DNA of 64,000 bases. Origin: Prochlorococcus marinus str. MIT 0919 (GTDB lineage: Bacteria > Cyanobacteriota > Cyanobacteriia > PCC-6307 > Cyanobiaceae). Below the pieces are notes generated by a model that saw nothing but the letters and a program-made list of their open reading frames with translations, did not search any database and had not been told where the DNA came from. Within the stretch, counting starts at the first letter, position 1. Each line of letters opens with the position of its first letter. Positions 8,281 to 17,564 of the stretch are shown here, one piece after another. The stretch spans positions 620,001 through 684,000 of the forward strand of contig NZ_CP114779.1 in the NCBI RefSeq assembly GCF_027359375.1. The letters are read 5' to 3'. The position numbers and the translations under genes were made by a program.

Positions 8281-9159
8281 TTAGAGATTTTTATTTTTCA
8301 GTAAAGGGAAACTTAACCTTTCTCTCTCAACCAACCAAAGTTCTGCTACTTGACGAGAAAGGTTGCGAATTCTTGTTATTGTTGCGGTTCTTTCTGTAAC
8401 TGAAATAACCCCTCTTGCTTCTAAAAGATTAAAAGTATGGCTACACTTCAGGACATAATCTAAAGCGGGTATAGGAAGATTTTGGGAAACTAATTGCTTA
8501 GCCTCTGATTCATAAATATCAAAAAGCTTATTTAATCTTTCAGCATTGGAATATTCAAAATTAAACTTACAGTTTTCTTTCTCTTGATTAAGCCATATAT
8601 CTCCATAGCTGTAATTTTTATCCCACATTAAATCCCAGATACTCTCCACATTTTGAAGATACATTGCTAGTCGTTCTAACCCATAAGTAATTTCAATCGA
8701 TACAGGCTTACAATCAATGCCCCCACATTGCTGAAAATAGGTGAATTGGGTAATTTCCATTCCATCAAGCCAAACTTCCCATCCAACTCCCCAGGCCCCC
8801 AGTGTAGGAGACTCCCAATTGTCTTCAACAAATCTAATATCGTGCTTACTTTGATCAATACCTAGCGACTCTAGAGAGCAAAGATATTTTTCCTGTATGG
8901 AATCTGGGGAAGGTTTAATTAGCACCTGATACTGAAAATAATGCTGGGCTCTATTGGGGTTATCGCCATACCTGCCATCCGTTGGCCTTCTGCAAGGTTC
9001 AGGGTAAGCAACTGCCCATGGTTCTGGGCCTATAGCTCGCAAAATCGTATGAGGGCTCATAGTTCCAGCTCCTTTCTCGGTGTCATAAGGCTGGAGAAGC
9101 AAGCATCCCTGATTAGACCAGAATAAATTTAATTGAGTAATGATGTCCTGGAAGTACAT
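8281..9159 (-). CDS. glyQ: Glycine--tRNA ligase alpha subunit
   Basis: 292 aa, the standard length for the bacterial GlyQ subunit. The start [20 protein letters not shown] and the segments [18 protein letters not shown] and [19 protein letters not shown] are highly conserved in class II glycyl-tRNA synthetase alpha chains. It forms an alpha2beta2 enzyme with GlyS, which is not in this window; alpha and beta genes are commonly unlinked in cyanobacteria. It starts at ATG 9159. It marks the end of core sequence before the polysaccharide island that follows. Confidence 0.97.
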   Translation of the reverse strand: MYFQDIITQLNLFWSNQGCLLLQPYDTEKGAGTMSPHTILRAIGPEPWAVAYPEPCRRPTDGRYGDNPNRAQHYFQYQVLIKPSPDSIQEKYLCSLESLGIDQSKHDIRFVEDNWESPTLGAWGVGWEVWLDGMEITQFTYFQQCGGIDCKPVSIEITYGLERLAMYLQNVESIWDLMWDKNYSYGDIWLNQEKENCKFNFEYSNAERLNKLFDIYESEAKQLVSQNLPIPALDYVLKCSHTFNLLEARGVISVTERTATITRIRNLSRQVAELWLVERERLSFPLLKNKNL

Positions 9160-9219
9160 AAGTCAGTTATTGCAAGGGTTTTTAGCTTTCATATTCATTG
9201 ATAGGGTACTAATAGGTCT

Positions 9220-9327
9220 ATGAAACCGAAGCAAGCAGGTCTCAAATCGAAAGATCTGCTGATAGGTGGAAAACCTCATAGGCGATTATCTCAAATCATT
9301 GGTGTTATAAAAAGAGTGCATAAGTGA
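9220..9327 (+). CDS. Possible small basic protein, 35 aa
   Basis: A short frame from ATG 9220 to TGA 9327 encodes a strongly basic peptide (MKPKQAGLKSKDLLIGGKPH...). It fills part of the 292-base gap between glyQ and the methyltransferase. Only weak Shine-Dalgarno potential (ATAGG) precedes it and no family is recognised. It may be chance coding in a gap. Confidence 0.2.
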   Translation: MKPKQAGLKSKDLLIGGKPHRRLSQIIGVIKRVHK

Positions 9328-9451
9328 ATCCATACGACATCAAATGGTTTCGCATAAAGAAAAGCATAAGTTTTATAATTAATTAAACAAGAAAATAAAC
9401 AAGGGGTGTATAAAAATGATTTCAATTATAATAAAGAAAATTACTTAAAAA

Positions 9452-10228
9452 ATGGAGTTAAATGAATACAAAGTAATGGCCAGGGTCGAGGCAAAACATT
9501 GGTGGTTTATTCACAGACTAAAACTTATCAGGGCTTTAATAGGAAAAGAGTTTAAAAAAAAAGAAAGGAAACTAAGCTTATTTGATGCTGGATGCGGTAC
9601 AGGCGGGATGCTGGTGAAACTAAAAGGAACAGGTTTGATAAGCACAGCATGTGGCTGCGAACCTGAAGAATGGGCTTACAATTACTGTAAAGAACAAGGG
9701 TTAAATATAAATAATTGCGCTATAGAAGAATTAAATATACAAGATAAAAGTTTTGACATAGTACTGTCTATGGATGTTTTATATCATAGAAATGTTGATC
9801 CCAAACTAGCTATAAAAATCATTTCAAATTTACTAAAGTTGGATGGAATACTGATTTTGAATGTGGCTGCTATCCCTAGTCTTAGAAGGGCTCATGATGA
9901 GAGGGACTGGGGAGCTAGGAGGTTCGTAAAATCTGATTTAGAGGAATTACTTCTAGAAACTGATTTAGAGATAGTTAGCATAAATTATTGGAACACATTA
10001 TTATCTCCAGTAATATGGCTTCAAAGTAGATGGTATGAAGTTTCAAAGAAATTCAAGAAAAAAATAATAGTTAATAAATCATCTCTAGAAATGCCGTCTA
10101 AATTAATTAATAAATTAATGATAAAAATACTTGAGATAGAGAATCTTCTTTCAAGATTCATCCCATTCCTAATTGGAAGTTCAATTCTTCTAGTAGCCAG
10201 AAAAACTAGGGTAAGAAGTCAGCGTTAG
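9452..10228 (+). CDS. SAM-dependent methyltransferase of polysaccharide-cluster type
   Basis: 258 aa. It starts MELNEYKVMARVEAKHWWF, the 'E...HWWF..R' preface common to Methyltransf_23-type proteins in surface-polysaccharide clusters. Motif I is LFDAGCGTGGMLVKL; motif IV is DIVLSMDVLYHRNVD. The C-terminal hydrophobic stretch (FLIGSSILLVARK) might peripherally attach it to the membrane. It is the first gene of the first island, convergent with a membrane glycosyltransferase and overlapping its end by 23 bases. It likely methylates a lipid-linked or nucleotide sugar, or another small precursor; the substrate is unknown. Confidence 0.75.
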   Translation: MELNEYKVMARVEAKHWWFIHRLKLIRALIGKEFKKKERKLSLFDAGCGTGGMLVKLKGTGLISTACGCEPEEWAYNYCKEQGLNINNCAIEELNIQDKSFDIVLSMDVLYHRNVDPKLAIKIISNLLKLDGILILNVAAIPSLRRAHDERDWGARRFVKSDLEELLLETDLEIVSINYWNTLLSPVIWLQSRWYEVSKKFKKKIIVNKSSLEMPSKLINKLMIKILEIENLLSRFIPFLIGSSILLVARKTRVRSQR

Positions 10229-11549
10229 CATAATTTATAAAGTTAATCAACAAGTAAAGGCTAGATATAAATAGGGTTGCGAGAAATAAATATCTTTGCT
10301 TAATGGATATAAGCTCGATACGGTTGTTTAAAAATAAACATAAAGAAAGGTAGAAGAATGGCTGGCCAAATACATATCTTCCTAGCGAAGCCATATAAAA
10401 GGGCTGTGTTAAAAAACAGATTAATGAATGTGAGAATGCAAAAAATGTAGAGAAATAGAAAAGAAAGTCTTTGTCTGCGGTATATGTTGTTATCAGTGTA
10501 TTTTTAGGCTGATCTAAATTTTCTGAAGCTGTTCTTTTAGAAATATCATTAGAGAATATGCCTGAGATTATTCCGATTGGAGGATATAGCAAAGTTAAAG
10601 CTAATTTTCTAAAAGGTACGGTAGAGATTTTTCTAAAAAAATAGTTAGACAATCCATTAAAGTAACCAATTAATAATATAAAAGGATAATATAAAGCCCA
10701 GAAATCTATTAATGGTGATTTTGAAGTAAGAAAGTAAATAGGCCGAAAACCTAAAGATTTATTCCACATCTCCTGAGCGTAAAATGGCTCAAAGAATCTA
10801 AATTGATGATCAACTAGAATATTTCCATAGATCACATATCCAGCGAAAGTTCCAAGCAAGATTAAAGAACTTAAGAAGAGGTATTTCTTTAAAAATCTAA
10901 ATCTAATTTTATTAGCGATAATCAAAAAAGAGATTGAAAGAGCTATAGAGAAAATAGTTTGAATTAAAATTGGCCTTGTTAAAGATAGCAAAATTGAAGA
11001 TGCAAAGATAACTAAGTAATTTAAAAATAGTGAAAAAGGTCTATAAATTTTAGCAGTTAATATATTATGCATAGAAAGCAGGAGGACAATACTTTGAAAA
11101 GCAAAAATAGATTCGGTATATCCCATAAAAAAAACTACTGTCATAGGACTTAGGGTATATAAATAGAATGAACAATTTGCAAAAAGTCTGCTATTAGAAA
11201 CCCTATAAAACAAAGGCTTGATTAAGGTAATTGAAAGAATGCCAAAAATGCTTGATAGTAATATTGTTGCTTTATAAATTTCCAAGCTTGTAAGCTTAGT
11301 AAACGTAGATAGAAGAAAAGGCCAAAGGGGATAATAAGCTGTTCTTTGAAGGTCTATATATTTATTCTGGGCTAGAAATATATAGTGCTCCATATCCAAG
11401 TAGCCATATTTTGAAATATGAGATGTTTGACCTAGTAGCCTAGGAATAAGGTTAGGGTTAAGAAGTATTGCTAAAGGTAAAATAACGCCTAAAAGAATAA
11501 GCAAAGGTAGATATTCTCGTACATTAAAACTTAATTTGCGTGTAAGCAT
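10206..11549 (-). CDS. PIG-V/Gpi18-like membrane mannosyltransferase family protein
   Basis: 447 aa with about ten hydrophobic segments. Diagnostic stretches are YLDMEHYIFLAQNKYID, AYYPLWPFLLSTF and YLYTLSPMTVVFFMGYTES. The last matches the 'NP.siff...YTE' loop of the PIG-V/Gpi18 (PF04188) family of polyprenyl-phosphate-sugar-dependent transferases, and the acidic DMEHY loop near the N-terminus is the expected catalytic site. It would add a hexose to a surface glycan on the outer face of the membrane. The upstream GtrA-like gene on the same strand (58 bases away) fits a flippase/transferase pair. Confidence 0.7.
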   Translation of the reverse strand: MLTRKLSFNVREYLPLLILLGVILPLAILLNPNLIPRLLGQTSHISKYGYLDMEHYIFLAQNKYIDLQRTAYYPLWPFLLSTFTKLTSLEIYKATILLSSIFGILSITLIKPLFYRVSNSRLFANCSFYLYTLSPMTVVFFMGYTESIFAFQSIVLLLSMHNILTAKIYRPFSLFLNYLVIFASSILLSLTRPILIQTIFSIALSISFLIIANKIRFRFLKKYLFLSSLILLGTFAGYVIYGNILVDHQFRFFEPFYAQEMWNKSLGFRPIYFLTSKSPLIDFWALYYPFILLIGYFNGLSNYFFRKISTVPFRKLALTLLYPPIGIISGIFSNDISKRTASENLDQPKNTLITTYTADKDFLFYFSTFFAFSHSLICFLTQPFYMASLGRYVFGQPFFYLSLCLFLNNRIELISIKQRYLFLATLFISSLYLLINFINYANADFLP

Positions 11550-11607
11550 GAATAGCTATATATAGTAGGCAGAGATATGGTAATACTAACAATTATTGTG
11601 AATTAAA

Positions 11608-11988
11608 TCAAAGGGCACGCTTAAAATATACTTTACAAAGTGCATATGAAATAAAAGCCCAGGAAATCATGGTTACAAAACCAATCAAAGAGTCGGATGC
11701 ATTTAATGCAACAAGTTGAGAACCAATTATGAAAGATGCTAGCATACATATGAATTGAATAACTAAATAAGATAAAAGAAATTGTAAATCAAATCTGGTC
11801 TTAAAAGTAATTCTTGCGTGTAAGAATGAAGTCATCAGTATACAAATTGATCCTGCCAAAAGTACTGCTATGTTTCCTTTAAAGCCTGAGTTAGTAAAAA
11901 TAAAGAAGAGAACCAAATAAATCACTTCAGAGATCATCCCTACTGAGACAAATCTGAATAAAGTTTGGTTTAGTCTAAATAATGGCAA
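11608..11988 (-). CDS. GtrA-family membrane protein
   Basis: 126 aa with four hydrophobic helices and the N-terminal RFVSVGMISEVIYLVLFFI, a GtrA (PF04138) signature ('rF..vG......d..l...l'). GtrA proteins are thought to flip bactoprenol-linked glucose or similar across the inner membrane. The start used is TTG at 11988; no better codon is seen in frame. It is co-directional with the PIG-V-like transferase (58-base gap), and a GtrB-type GT2 lies nearby at 14878-15813, so the three parts of a Gtr-type glycan decoration system are present. Confidence 0.8.
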   Translation of the reverse strand: MPLFRLNQTLFRFVSVGMISEVIYLVLFFIFTNSGFKGNIAVLLAGSICILMTSFLHARITFKTRFDLQFLLSYLVIQFICMLASFIIGSQLVALNASDSLIGFVTMISWAFISYALCKVYFKRAL

Positions 11989-12064
11989 GAGTAATTAATT
12001 TCCTATCACTTGTACATTATAGGCTAGCTAAAAAGGTATAATAGTTGCATATTCAATTTTTATA

Positions 12065-13570
12065 GTGGACACTATAATTGCCGATGCTCAAGACAGTAAT
12101 AACTATCCAAAGAAGGTGCTCGTAATAGGTACTGGACTAGCTTCTTATGGCACTTGCTTAGGTTTACTAGAAAAAGATTATTTACAAGTAGATGTTATAG
12201 ATATTGGTCTAACAAAGCCATACCTTAATCAAAAAAATATTTCTGTACCCAATTCTAAAGATATTAATGGTAGCTTCTTCCCATATGGAATAAATGATAA
12301 AAGATGGAGTAGCGAGTTACACTCAGAAAGAATGTGCTCTAGCCATGCTTACGGCGGCTACAGCAAAGCTTATAGCGGGTCTATATTACAGCCCAAAAAT
12401 GAGGATCTTAAAGATTGGCCACTTGAGGCATTACCTAAAGCAAAGCACTATTCCCATATATTATCTACACTTCAGATAGACCAAAAATTTGATGAGCTAA
12501 ATACTATATTCCCACTTAATCCCAATGAAAAATGCACCAGGTTACCAAAAAAGTCCTATTTAGGTTATTCAAGAATTGCAAAGACTTATAAGAAGGATAA
12601 GCAAGGGAGAATTAATATTTATCCCTTTGATTGTTCTGAGATATTTAACGAGTGGATAGATAAAGGTAAAATAAAATATTATAATAATAGAAAGGTTATA
12701 AGCTTGAAGGAAAATAAAAATAAAAATATTATTGTTGAGATAGAAAAGGCGAATGGAAATGAATATTTAGAATACGAATACGTATTTTTAGCAGCTGGCT
12801 GTATAAATACTACAGCTATTGTAGATATAAGCTTATATGGAGCCGGCAAAAGGAATTACACCATTAAGTCAGCTCCATTCTTGCTTCAATTACATTTTAA
12901 ATTAGCCAACCCGCTGAGTATTATAAATTGGCGAAAATTAAAGTCATCCCAAAATTCAGACTATGCCTTATGTAAATACTTTCTGGAAATAAATAATAAA
13001 TATACAGGCGGCTATTGGAGCCATACACAGATAGGAGACTTAAATAGAATTATAATAGATAAACTAAAATCGAAACTTCCCAAATTTTTATGGAATATTA
13101 CTAATTTAATAAAAATATTCTTTCAATTCTCAATTAGTGTATTTCACTCTTCTCAGGGAATTGACTCGAAATTAATAACTGAAGTTAAACACGTGCATGA
13201 AAGCAAATTAATCCAGAGTATTAAAATAATTGAACCAGAGTATACATGCAATTTAGGGCAAGTAATAGCTGTAAAGTGTGGAGTCTTTTCTAATTTCAAA
13301 AAACTCCTTATGCTTCCAATACCATTCTCTATGGTGTTGGGAAATATAGCTAGAGGTAACAAACTAGGAGGGTGGCACTATGGTGCTACTTTACCTTTTT
13401 CTAAAACAAATAATTCAAAAGGTTTTTGTAAAGTAACTGGACAATTAAATGGAATACAGCATGTTTTTGTTACAGATGCATCTACATTTCCATCAATTCC
13501 TGGAAGTAGTGTTGCTTTACTAACGATGACTAATGCTTACCGTATTGCTGCAGAGGCAAACCTAAAATGA
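12065..13570 (+). CDS. GMC-type FAD-dependent oxidoreductase
   Basis: 501 aa. The N-terminal dinucleotide-binding motif is KKVLVIGTGLASYGTCLGLLE. The C-terminal block GGWHYGATLPF ... VFVTDASTFPSIPGSSVALLTMTNAYRIA is the classic GMC_oxred_C ending, with the catalytic His (His of GGWHYG) and FAD contacts. It would oxidise an alcohol, probably a sugar or polyol hydroxyl, to a carbonyl using FAD. It starts at GTG 12065. Its stop overlaps the next gene's ATG (ATGA at 13567-13570), so it is translationally coupled to a PLP-dependent aminotransferase; the pair suggests oxidation followed by transamination of one substrate. No signal peptide is seen. Confidence 0.8.
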   Translation: MDTIIADAQDSNNYPKKVLVIGTGLASYGTCLGLLEKDYLQVDVIDIGLTKPYLNQKNISVPNSKDINGSFFPYGINDKRWSSELHSERMCSSHAYGGYSKAYSGSILQPKNEDLKDWPLEALPKAKHYSHILSTLQIDQKFDELNTIFPLNPNEKCTRLPKKSYLGYSRIAKTYKKDKQGRINIYPFDCSEIFNEWIDKGKIKYYNNRKVISLKENKNKNIIVEIEKANGNEYLEYEYVFLAAGCINTTAIVDISLYGAGKRNYTIKSAPFLLQLHFKLANPLSIINWRKLKSSQNSDYALCKYFLEINNKYTGGYWSHTQIGDLNRIIIDKLKSKLPKFLWNITNLIKIFFQFSISVFHSSQGIDSKLITEVKHVHESKLIQSIKIIEPEYTCNLGQVIAVKCGVFSNFKKLLMLPIPFSMVLGNIARGNKLGGWHYGATLPFSKTNNSKGFCKVTGQLNGIQHVFVTDASTFPSIPGSSVALLTMTNAYRIAAEANLK

Positions 13571-14865
13571 TCAAAAGAGCTATCGCTAGAGGATCCATTC
13601 AGCATGAAATATCCAATGACTTAAATGCATTTGCCAAGTTAATACTTAACCCAAGCTATGCTCGTCAGATTGATAGAAACGAAATCTTAAAAGCAAAGAG
13701 ATCCATTAGTTCATATTTTGATAATTACAATGTAACTCTTTTTCCTTATGCCAGAACTGCTCTACATGCTGTATTAAAAAGTCTAGATATCCCTAAGGGC
13801 TCTAAGGTATTAATGACTCCTATCAATATAGGACCAATGCTTAATATTATAGAAAGCTTGGATTTACATGTAGACTTTGTTGATGTTAACCTTGTAGATT
13901 TTGGCCCCAATTATATACATTTAGAAGATAAGTTGGCTGAAAGTCCAAGTTGTTTGTTTTTAACATATCTATTTGGTTATGTGCCAGATGTTGAGGTTAT
14001 AGTAAATTTGTGTAAAAAATATAATGTAAGATTAATAGAAGATATTTCTCAGAGCATAGGATCAAAATTTGATAAGAAATTACTAGGCACTTTTGGTTCC
14101 GCTGCAATATACAGTGCCTCTCTAACGAAATATGTTGATGGGTATAATGGCGCCTTTGCTATAACTAATTCTGCTTCGATTTACAAATCTGTTGAAAATT
14201 ATCAAAAGAAGCTAAATAATCCTGACAAAAATAGAATAAGAGGAATTGTCTCTAAAACTTTGTTATGGAATATATTACTGAATAAACACATCTTTAATAT
14301 CTTTACTTATAGATTACTAAGCATAATTTCAATATTCAAACCAAAACTTTTTAAAAAATTACTTGGGCCATCTATAAGCCTTCAGAAGAGCTCAATTCTT
14401 CCTGGTTTTTATTTTGAGTCCATTACAAATCTCCAATCTATAACCATTAGAAAATATCTAGGTAAGTTAGATATATTAATTTCTAAGAGGAGATTATACG
14501 CTAAAATAGTATTAACAGCAATAAAAGAAATAGGGTTAACTAGAGATATATACAATTCATATCTAGAAAAAGAGAGGTATAATAATTATTGGCAATTTGT
14601 TATAGAAGTTAAAGATATAGATTTGGCTAAAGAGTTGTTATTTAAAAATGGTATTGAGACTGGTAACACTAATCTTCCAAATCTTTCCATAAGCTGTAAT
14701 CAAAACTTGAGGAATGCAAATAGATTAAAAAATAATTTTATATTTATTCCTATGCATGAACATTTAGATATTAATGATTACAAAAATATATTTTTATTAC
14801 TAGAAACTCACAAATTAATAGTTATTGATGATAATTTTTTAAAAAGGATAAGTATATATAGTTAG
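13567..14865 (+). CDS. DegT/DnrJ/EryC1/StrS-type aminotransferase, divergent
   Basis: 432 aa. The fold-type I sugar aminotransferase pattern is visible: RTALHAVL (near residue 63), VLMTPINIGPML, VRLIEDISQSIGSKF (Asp that contacts the pyridine N), and SASLTKYVDGYNGAFAI with the probable Schiff-base Lys188. The usual 'GEGG' after the lysine is replaced by 'GYNG', so the family assignment is solid but the subtype is unusual. An insert around residues 210-265 (LLWNILLNKHIFNIFTYRLL) is longer and more hydrophobic than in standard sugar aminotransferases. It is coupled by ATGA overlap to the GMC oxidase, so it probably aminates the carbonyl made by that enzyme. Confidence 0.75.
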   Translation: MIKRAIARGSIQHEISNDLNAFAKLILNPSYARQIDRNEILKAKRSISSYFDNYNVTLFPYARTALHAVLKSLDIPKGSKVLMTPINIGPMLNIIESLDLHVDFVDVNLVDFGPNYIHLEDKLAESPSCLFLTYLFGYVPDVEVIVNLCKKYNVRLIEDISQSIGSKFDKKLLGTFGSAAIYSASLTKYVDGYNGAFAITNSASIYKSVENYQKKLNNPDKNRIRGIVSKTLLWNILLNKHIFNIFTYRLLSIISIFKPKLFKKLLGPSISLQKSSILPGFYFESITNLQSITIRKYLGKLDILISKRRLYAKIVLTAIKEIGLTRDIYNSYLEKERYNNYWQFVIEVKDIDLAKELLFKNGIETGNTNLPNLSISCNQNLRNANRLKNNFIFIPMHEHLDINDYKNIFLLLETHKLIVIDDNFLKRISIYS

Positions 14866-14877
14866 ACTTTTAATGAG

Positions 14878-15813
14878 TTATTGCTCTATAACCTCATCTA
14901 TGAAATAGAGCGGCCTTGCCTTTGACTCAATATAAATCCTACCAATATATTCACCTAAGATACCTATAAATATTAACTGTAGACCACTACTAAAAAGAAT
15001 TGCGAGTGCTAAGCCAGCCCAACCTTCAACCCAATTATCTGTCATAAGTCTAGAATAAAGGACATAGATGATTCCAATGATAGAAATTAGTGATGCAAAT
15101 AAACCGGATAGAGTAGCTAACTGAAGAGGCTTCCTTGAAAAGGATGTAATTCCCTCTACAGCAAATCTAATCATTTTTATCAATGGATATTTGCTAGTAC
15201 CTGCATATCTTTTTTCTCTTGAATAGTCTACATGCGTTTGCTTAAAGCCAGACCAAGTAATAAGACCTCGCAAATATCTACCTCTCTCCGGCATCGCTCT
15301 CAAAGCTTGTACTACTTTCTTATCAATCAATCGAAAATCTCCTGCATCTAAAGGTATATTAATGTCTGAAAGTAAATTCAATAACCTGTAAAAGATAGCT
15401 GCAGATATTTTCTTAAATCTGGACTCAGATTGCCTTTCTATTCGTCTCCCATATATTACATCAAACCCATTCTCCCATTTAGCTAGCATTGAGGCCGCTA
15501 ATTCAGGAGGATCCTGTAAGTCAGCATCTATAACAATGACTGCCTCGCCAATGGCATTATTAATTCCGGCTTGAACAGCTATTTGGTGTCCATAATTTCT
15601 TGATAGACCTATTAGCTTGATTCGAGAATTATATGTAAATGCTTCCTTAATTAGCTTTCTAGTGTTATCGATGCTTCCATCGTCTATAAAAATTATTTCC
15701 CATTTATATTTATCCAGTGATTCACAAACTTTATCAATTCTCTCTACAGCCTGTGTTATGACTTCTTGTTCGTTAAAGCAAGGAACGACCCAAGTGATTG
15801 TGTTTTTATCCAT
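14878..15813 (-). CDS. GT2 polyprenyl-phosphate glycosyltransferase, GtrB/DPM1-like
   Basis: 311 aa. The GT2 domain shows WVVPCFNEQEV, FIDDGSIDNT and the nucleotide/metal motif DADLQDPPEL, then GRRIERQSESRFKK. Two C-terminal transmembrane helices (LATLSGLFASLISIIGIIYVLY and GLALAILFSSGLQLIFIGILGEYIGR) are the GtrB/YfdH/ArnC architecture. It would move a sugar from a nucleotide donor to undecaprenyl phosphate at the cytoplasmic face. With the GtrA-like flippase (11608-11988) and membrane transferases nearby, it completes a bactoprenol-linked glycan modification route. It converges with the aminotransferase gene, 12 bases apart. Confidence 0.9.
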   Translation of the reverse strand: MDKNTITWVVPCFNEQEVITQAVERIDKVCESLDKYKWEIIFIDDGSIDNTRKLIKEAFTYNSRIKLIGLSRNYGHQIAVQAGINNAIGEAVIVIDADLQDPPELAASMLAKWENGFDVIYGRRIERQSESRFKKISAAIFYRLLNLLSDINIPLDAGDFRLIDKKVVQALRAMPERGRYLRGLITWSGFKQTHVDYSREKRYAGTSKYPLIKMIRFAVEGITSFSRKPLQLATLSGLFASLISIIGIIYVLYSRLMTDNWVEGWAGLALAILFSSGLQLIFIGILGEYIGRIYIESKARPLYFIDEVIEQ

Positions 15814-16094
15814 AAGATTTAATATACATAAAGAATGAATAAGGATATATAAATTAATATTGATTCATACTTTCGCTAAATCATAAGGTTTCTTTACACT
15901 AATATTTTAGGCAAATATAGAAGCTGCTGCAATAAGCAAAGGTGAAGAAGGTTGATAAGGCTGATAATATTAACCTCTCAAAAGGCGGGGGGTAAATATA
16001 ATAGGACATTTGAAGAGGGGAAATTGTCAAAATGTAGCCTAAAAAATTATCGTCAAAAATCAGAAATTAGTTTAATTTAGTATAAGATGAATAG

Positions 16095-17267
16095 TTAATC
16101 ATCGAGATTGATGAACACACTTCTTATTTTATTATAATGACTAGATCTAAAGTTTCTAAAAAATATAAAAAATAAAAATAGCCTTTCTTTTAATAATAGT
16201 AGAGAACATTTAACTACGGAGAATGATTTGTCAGTATTAAATTCTGATTTTGCATACCTTCTTTTAATTATTGCTTGATTAAGCCAATGTAATTCTTCCT
16301 GCATTGGCAAACATAGCCAAAAAATTGAGAATATTTTTTCTAGCTTAGTAAAGCTCTTATCAGAGTATGAAAAAATAGAGTTAATATTACCATTTAAAGC
16401 ATAGAATAGATTTTTTTCATATCTTCTTAAAGGTACTTTTCTGCTATGACGTGAAGGATCAAAAACTGAGGTTCTAGCTGAAGGATTAGCTCCCCAATAG
16501 ATTTTTGAACCAAATGTACTTTTGGTCATAGAAATATTAAAGTCAATATCCAAATATTTAGATATTTTTAAAAGAAGAGGGTCTCTATTCGATCCGAAAT
16601 CTTCTATTTTGAAAACGCACATATCCATATCGAGTTTACAATAGTCATATAAGTTATTCGCCATACTCGACAATTGGTCTATAGGTGAGTAAGGTTGCTT
16701 ACGAAGATAAGCCTTCTCTTTAGTAAGTTTTATCCTTGAGCAATACGCGCGCATAGGATCTCTAACAGGGATCAAGTGTTTAGATTCAGGAAAAATCTTA
16801 AGAAACTCAAATGTTATCCAGGGTTCATGCGGATGAAGTAAAACAACCTTATCTTTGAGAATGTCTCTACCATGTGAACATGAATATGCATAATAAAGAG
16901 ATAGGATTACATTCCTTGGCGTAATATTTTCATTAAGAATATGTTGATAGTAATAAAATATAAAATCATTTCTATTAGTCTTGATTCCTTCATTCATATT
17001 ATCACCTAAATTATGGAGACCAGAACTATTAGGATCTATTAAGCTCATTTTTGAAGTATCATAGAACTTTGGATTATGTAATTCAAAAATATTCAGCGCT
17101 TCTTCTGCTGTTTGATATTCATTATGTATTAAAGGTATTAAATTTGGTACGCCAGGGATGGTACATATTTGAGGGTGACCATCGAGCAAACTATGTATAA
17201 AAACACTGCCAGTACAAGATTGGTAATGGGTGATTGCAGCAATTTTTAGATTAAACAGGGTATTCAT
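16095..17267 (-). CDS. Sulfotransferase-like protein
   Basis: 390 aa. The N-terminal segment ITHYQSCTGSVFIHSLLDGHP resembles the 5'-phosphosulfate-binding loop of PAPS-dependent sulfotransferases ('..RsGstfl..lL..HP'). LIPVRDPMRAYCSRI (about residues 165-179) resembles the 3'-phosphate-binding motif ('..RdP....S'). The basic Lys/Arg of the P-loop is replaced (QSCTGS), so activity is not certain. The role would be sulfation of a surface glycan using PAPS. It is transcribed alone; flanking gaps of about 280-300 bases show no further gene. cysQ, which would recycle the by-product PAP, is present in the core region at 38444. Confidence 0.65.
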   Translation of the reverse strand: MNTLFNLKIAAITHYQSCTGSVFIHSLLDGHPQICTIPGVPNLIPLIHNEYQTAEEALNIFELHNPKFYDTSKMSLIDPNSSGLHNLGDNMNEGIKTNRNDFIFYYYQHILNENITPRNVILSLYYAYSCSHGRDILKDKVVLLHPHEPWITFEFLKIFPESKHLIPVRDPMRAYCSRIKLTKEKAYLRKQPYSPIDQLSSMANNLYDYCKLDMDMCVFKIEDFGSNRDPLLLKISKYLDIDFNISMTKSTFGSKIYWGANPSARTSVFDPSRHSRKVPLRRYEKNLFYALNGNINSIFSYSDKSFTKLEKIFSIFWLCLPMQEELHWLNQAIIKRRYAKSEFNTDKSFSVVKCSLLLLKERLFLFFIFFRNFRSSHYNKIRSVFINLDD

Positions 17268-17564
17268 TACTACTTATATAATTCCAAGTAAAATGGTTTT
17301 ATAATAGTAATAATAGCACATTGAAAACTTAGCGAAAGGATGATCTAGTAGTCAAAAGAATGAGTGAATTCAAATTTCTATATAAACATGGTATAGGAAC
17401 AGAGGGATATATATTTATTAATAAACTTAGAAGTCACTAATTGAAAAATGATATTATCTATTAGAAGAAGTTAAGAATCATTGTCGAAATTAGTCTATCA
17501 TTTAGAAAATGTGCCTTATTAAGCACTTCACTTCACTTCAAAACAAAGTATTACTAAGAATAAT

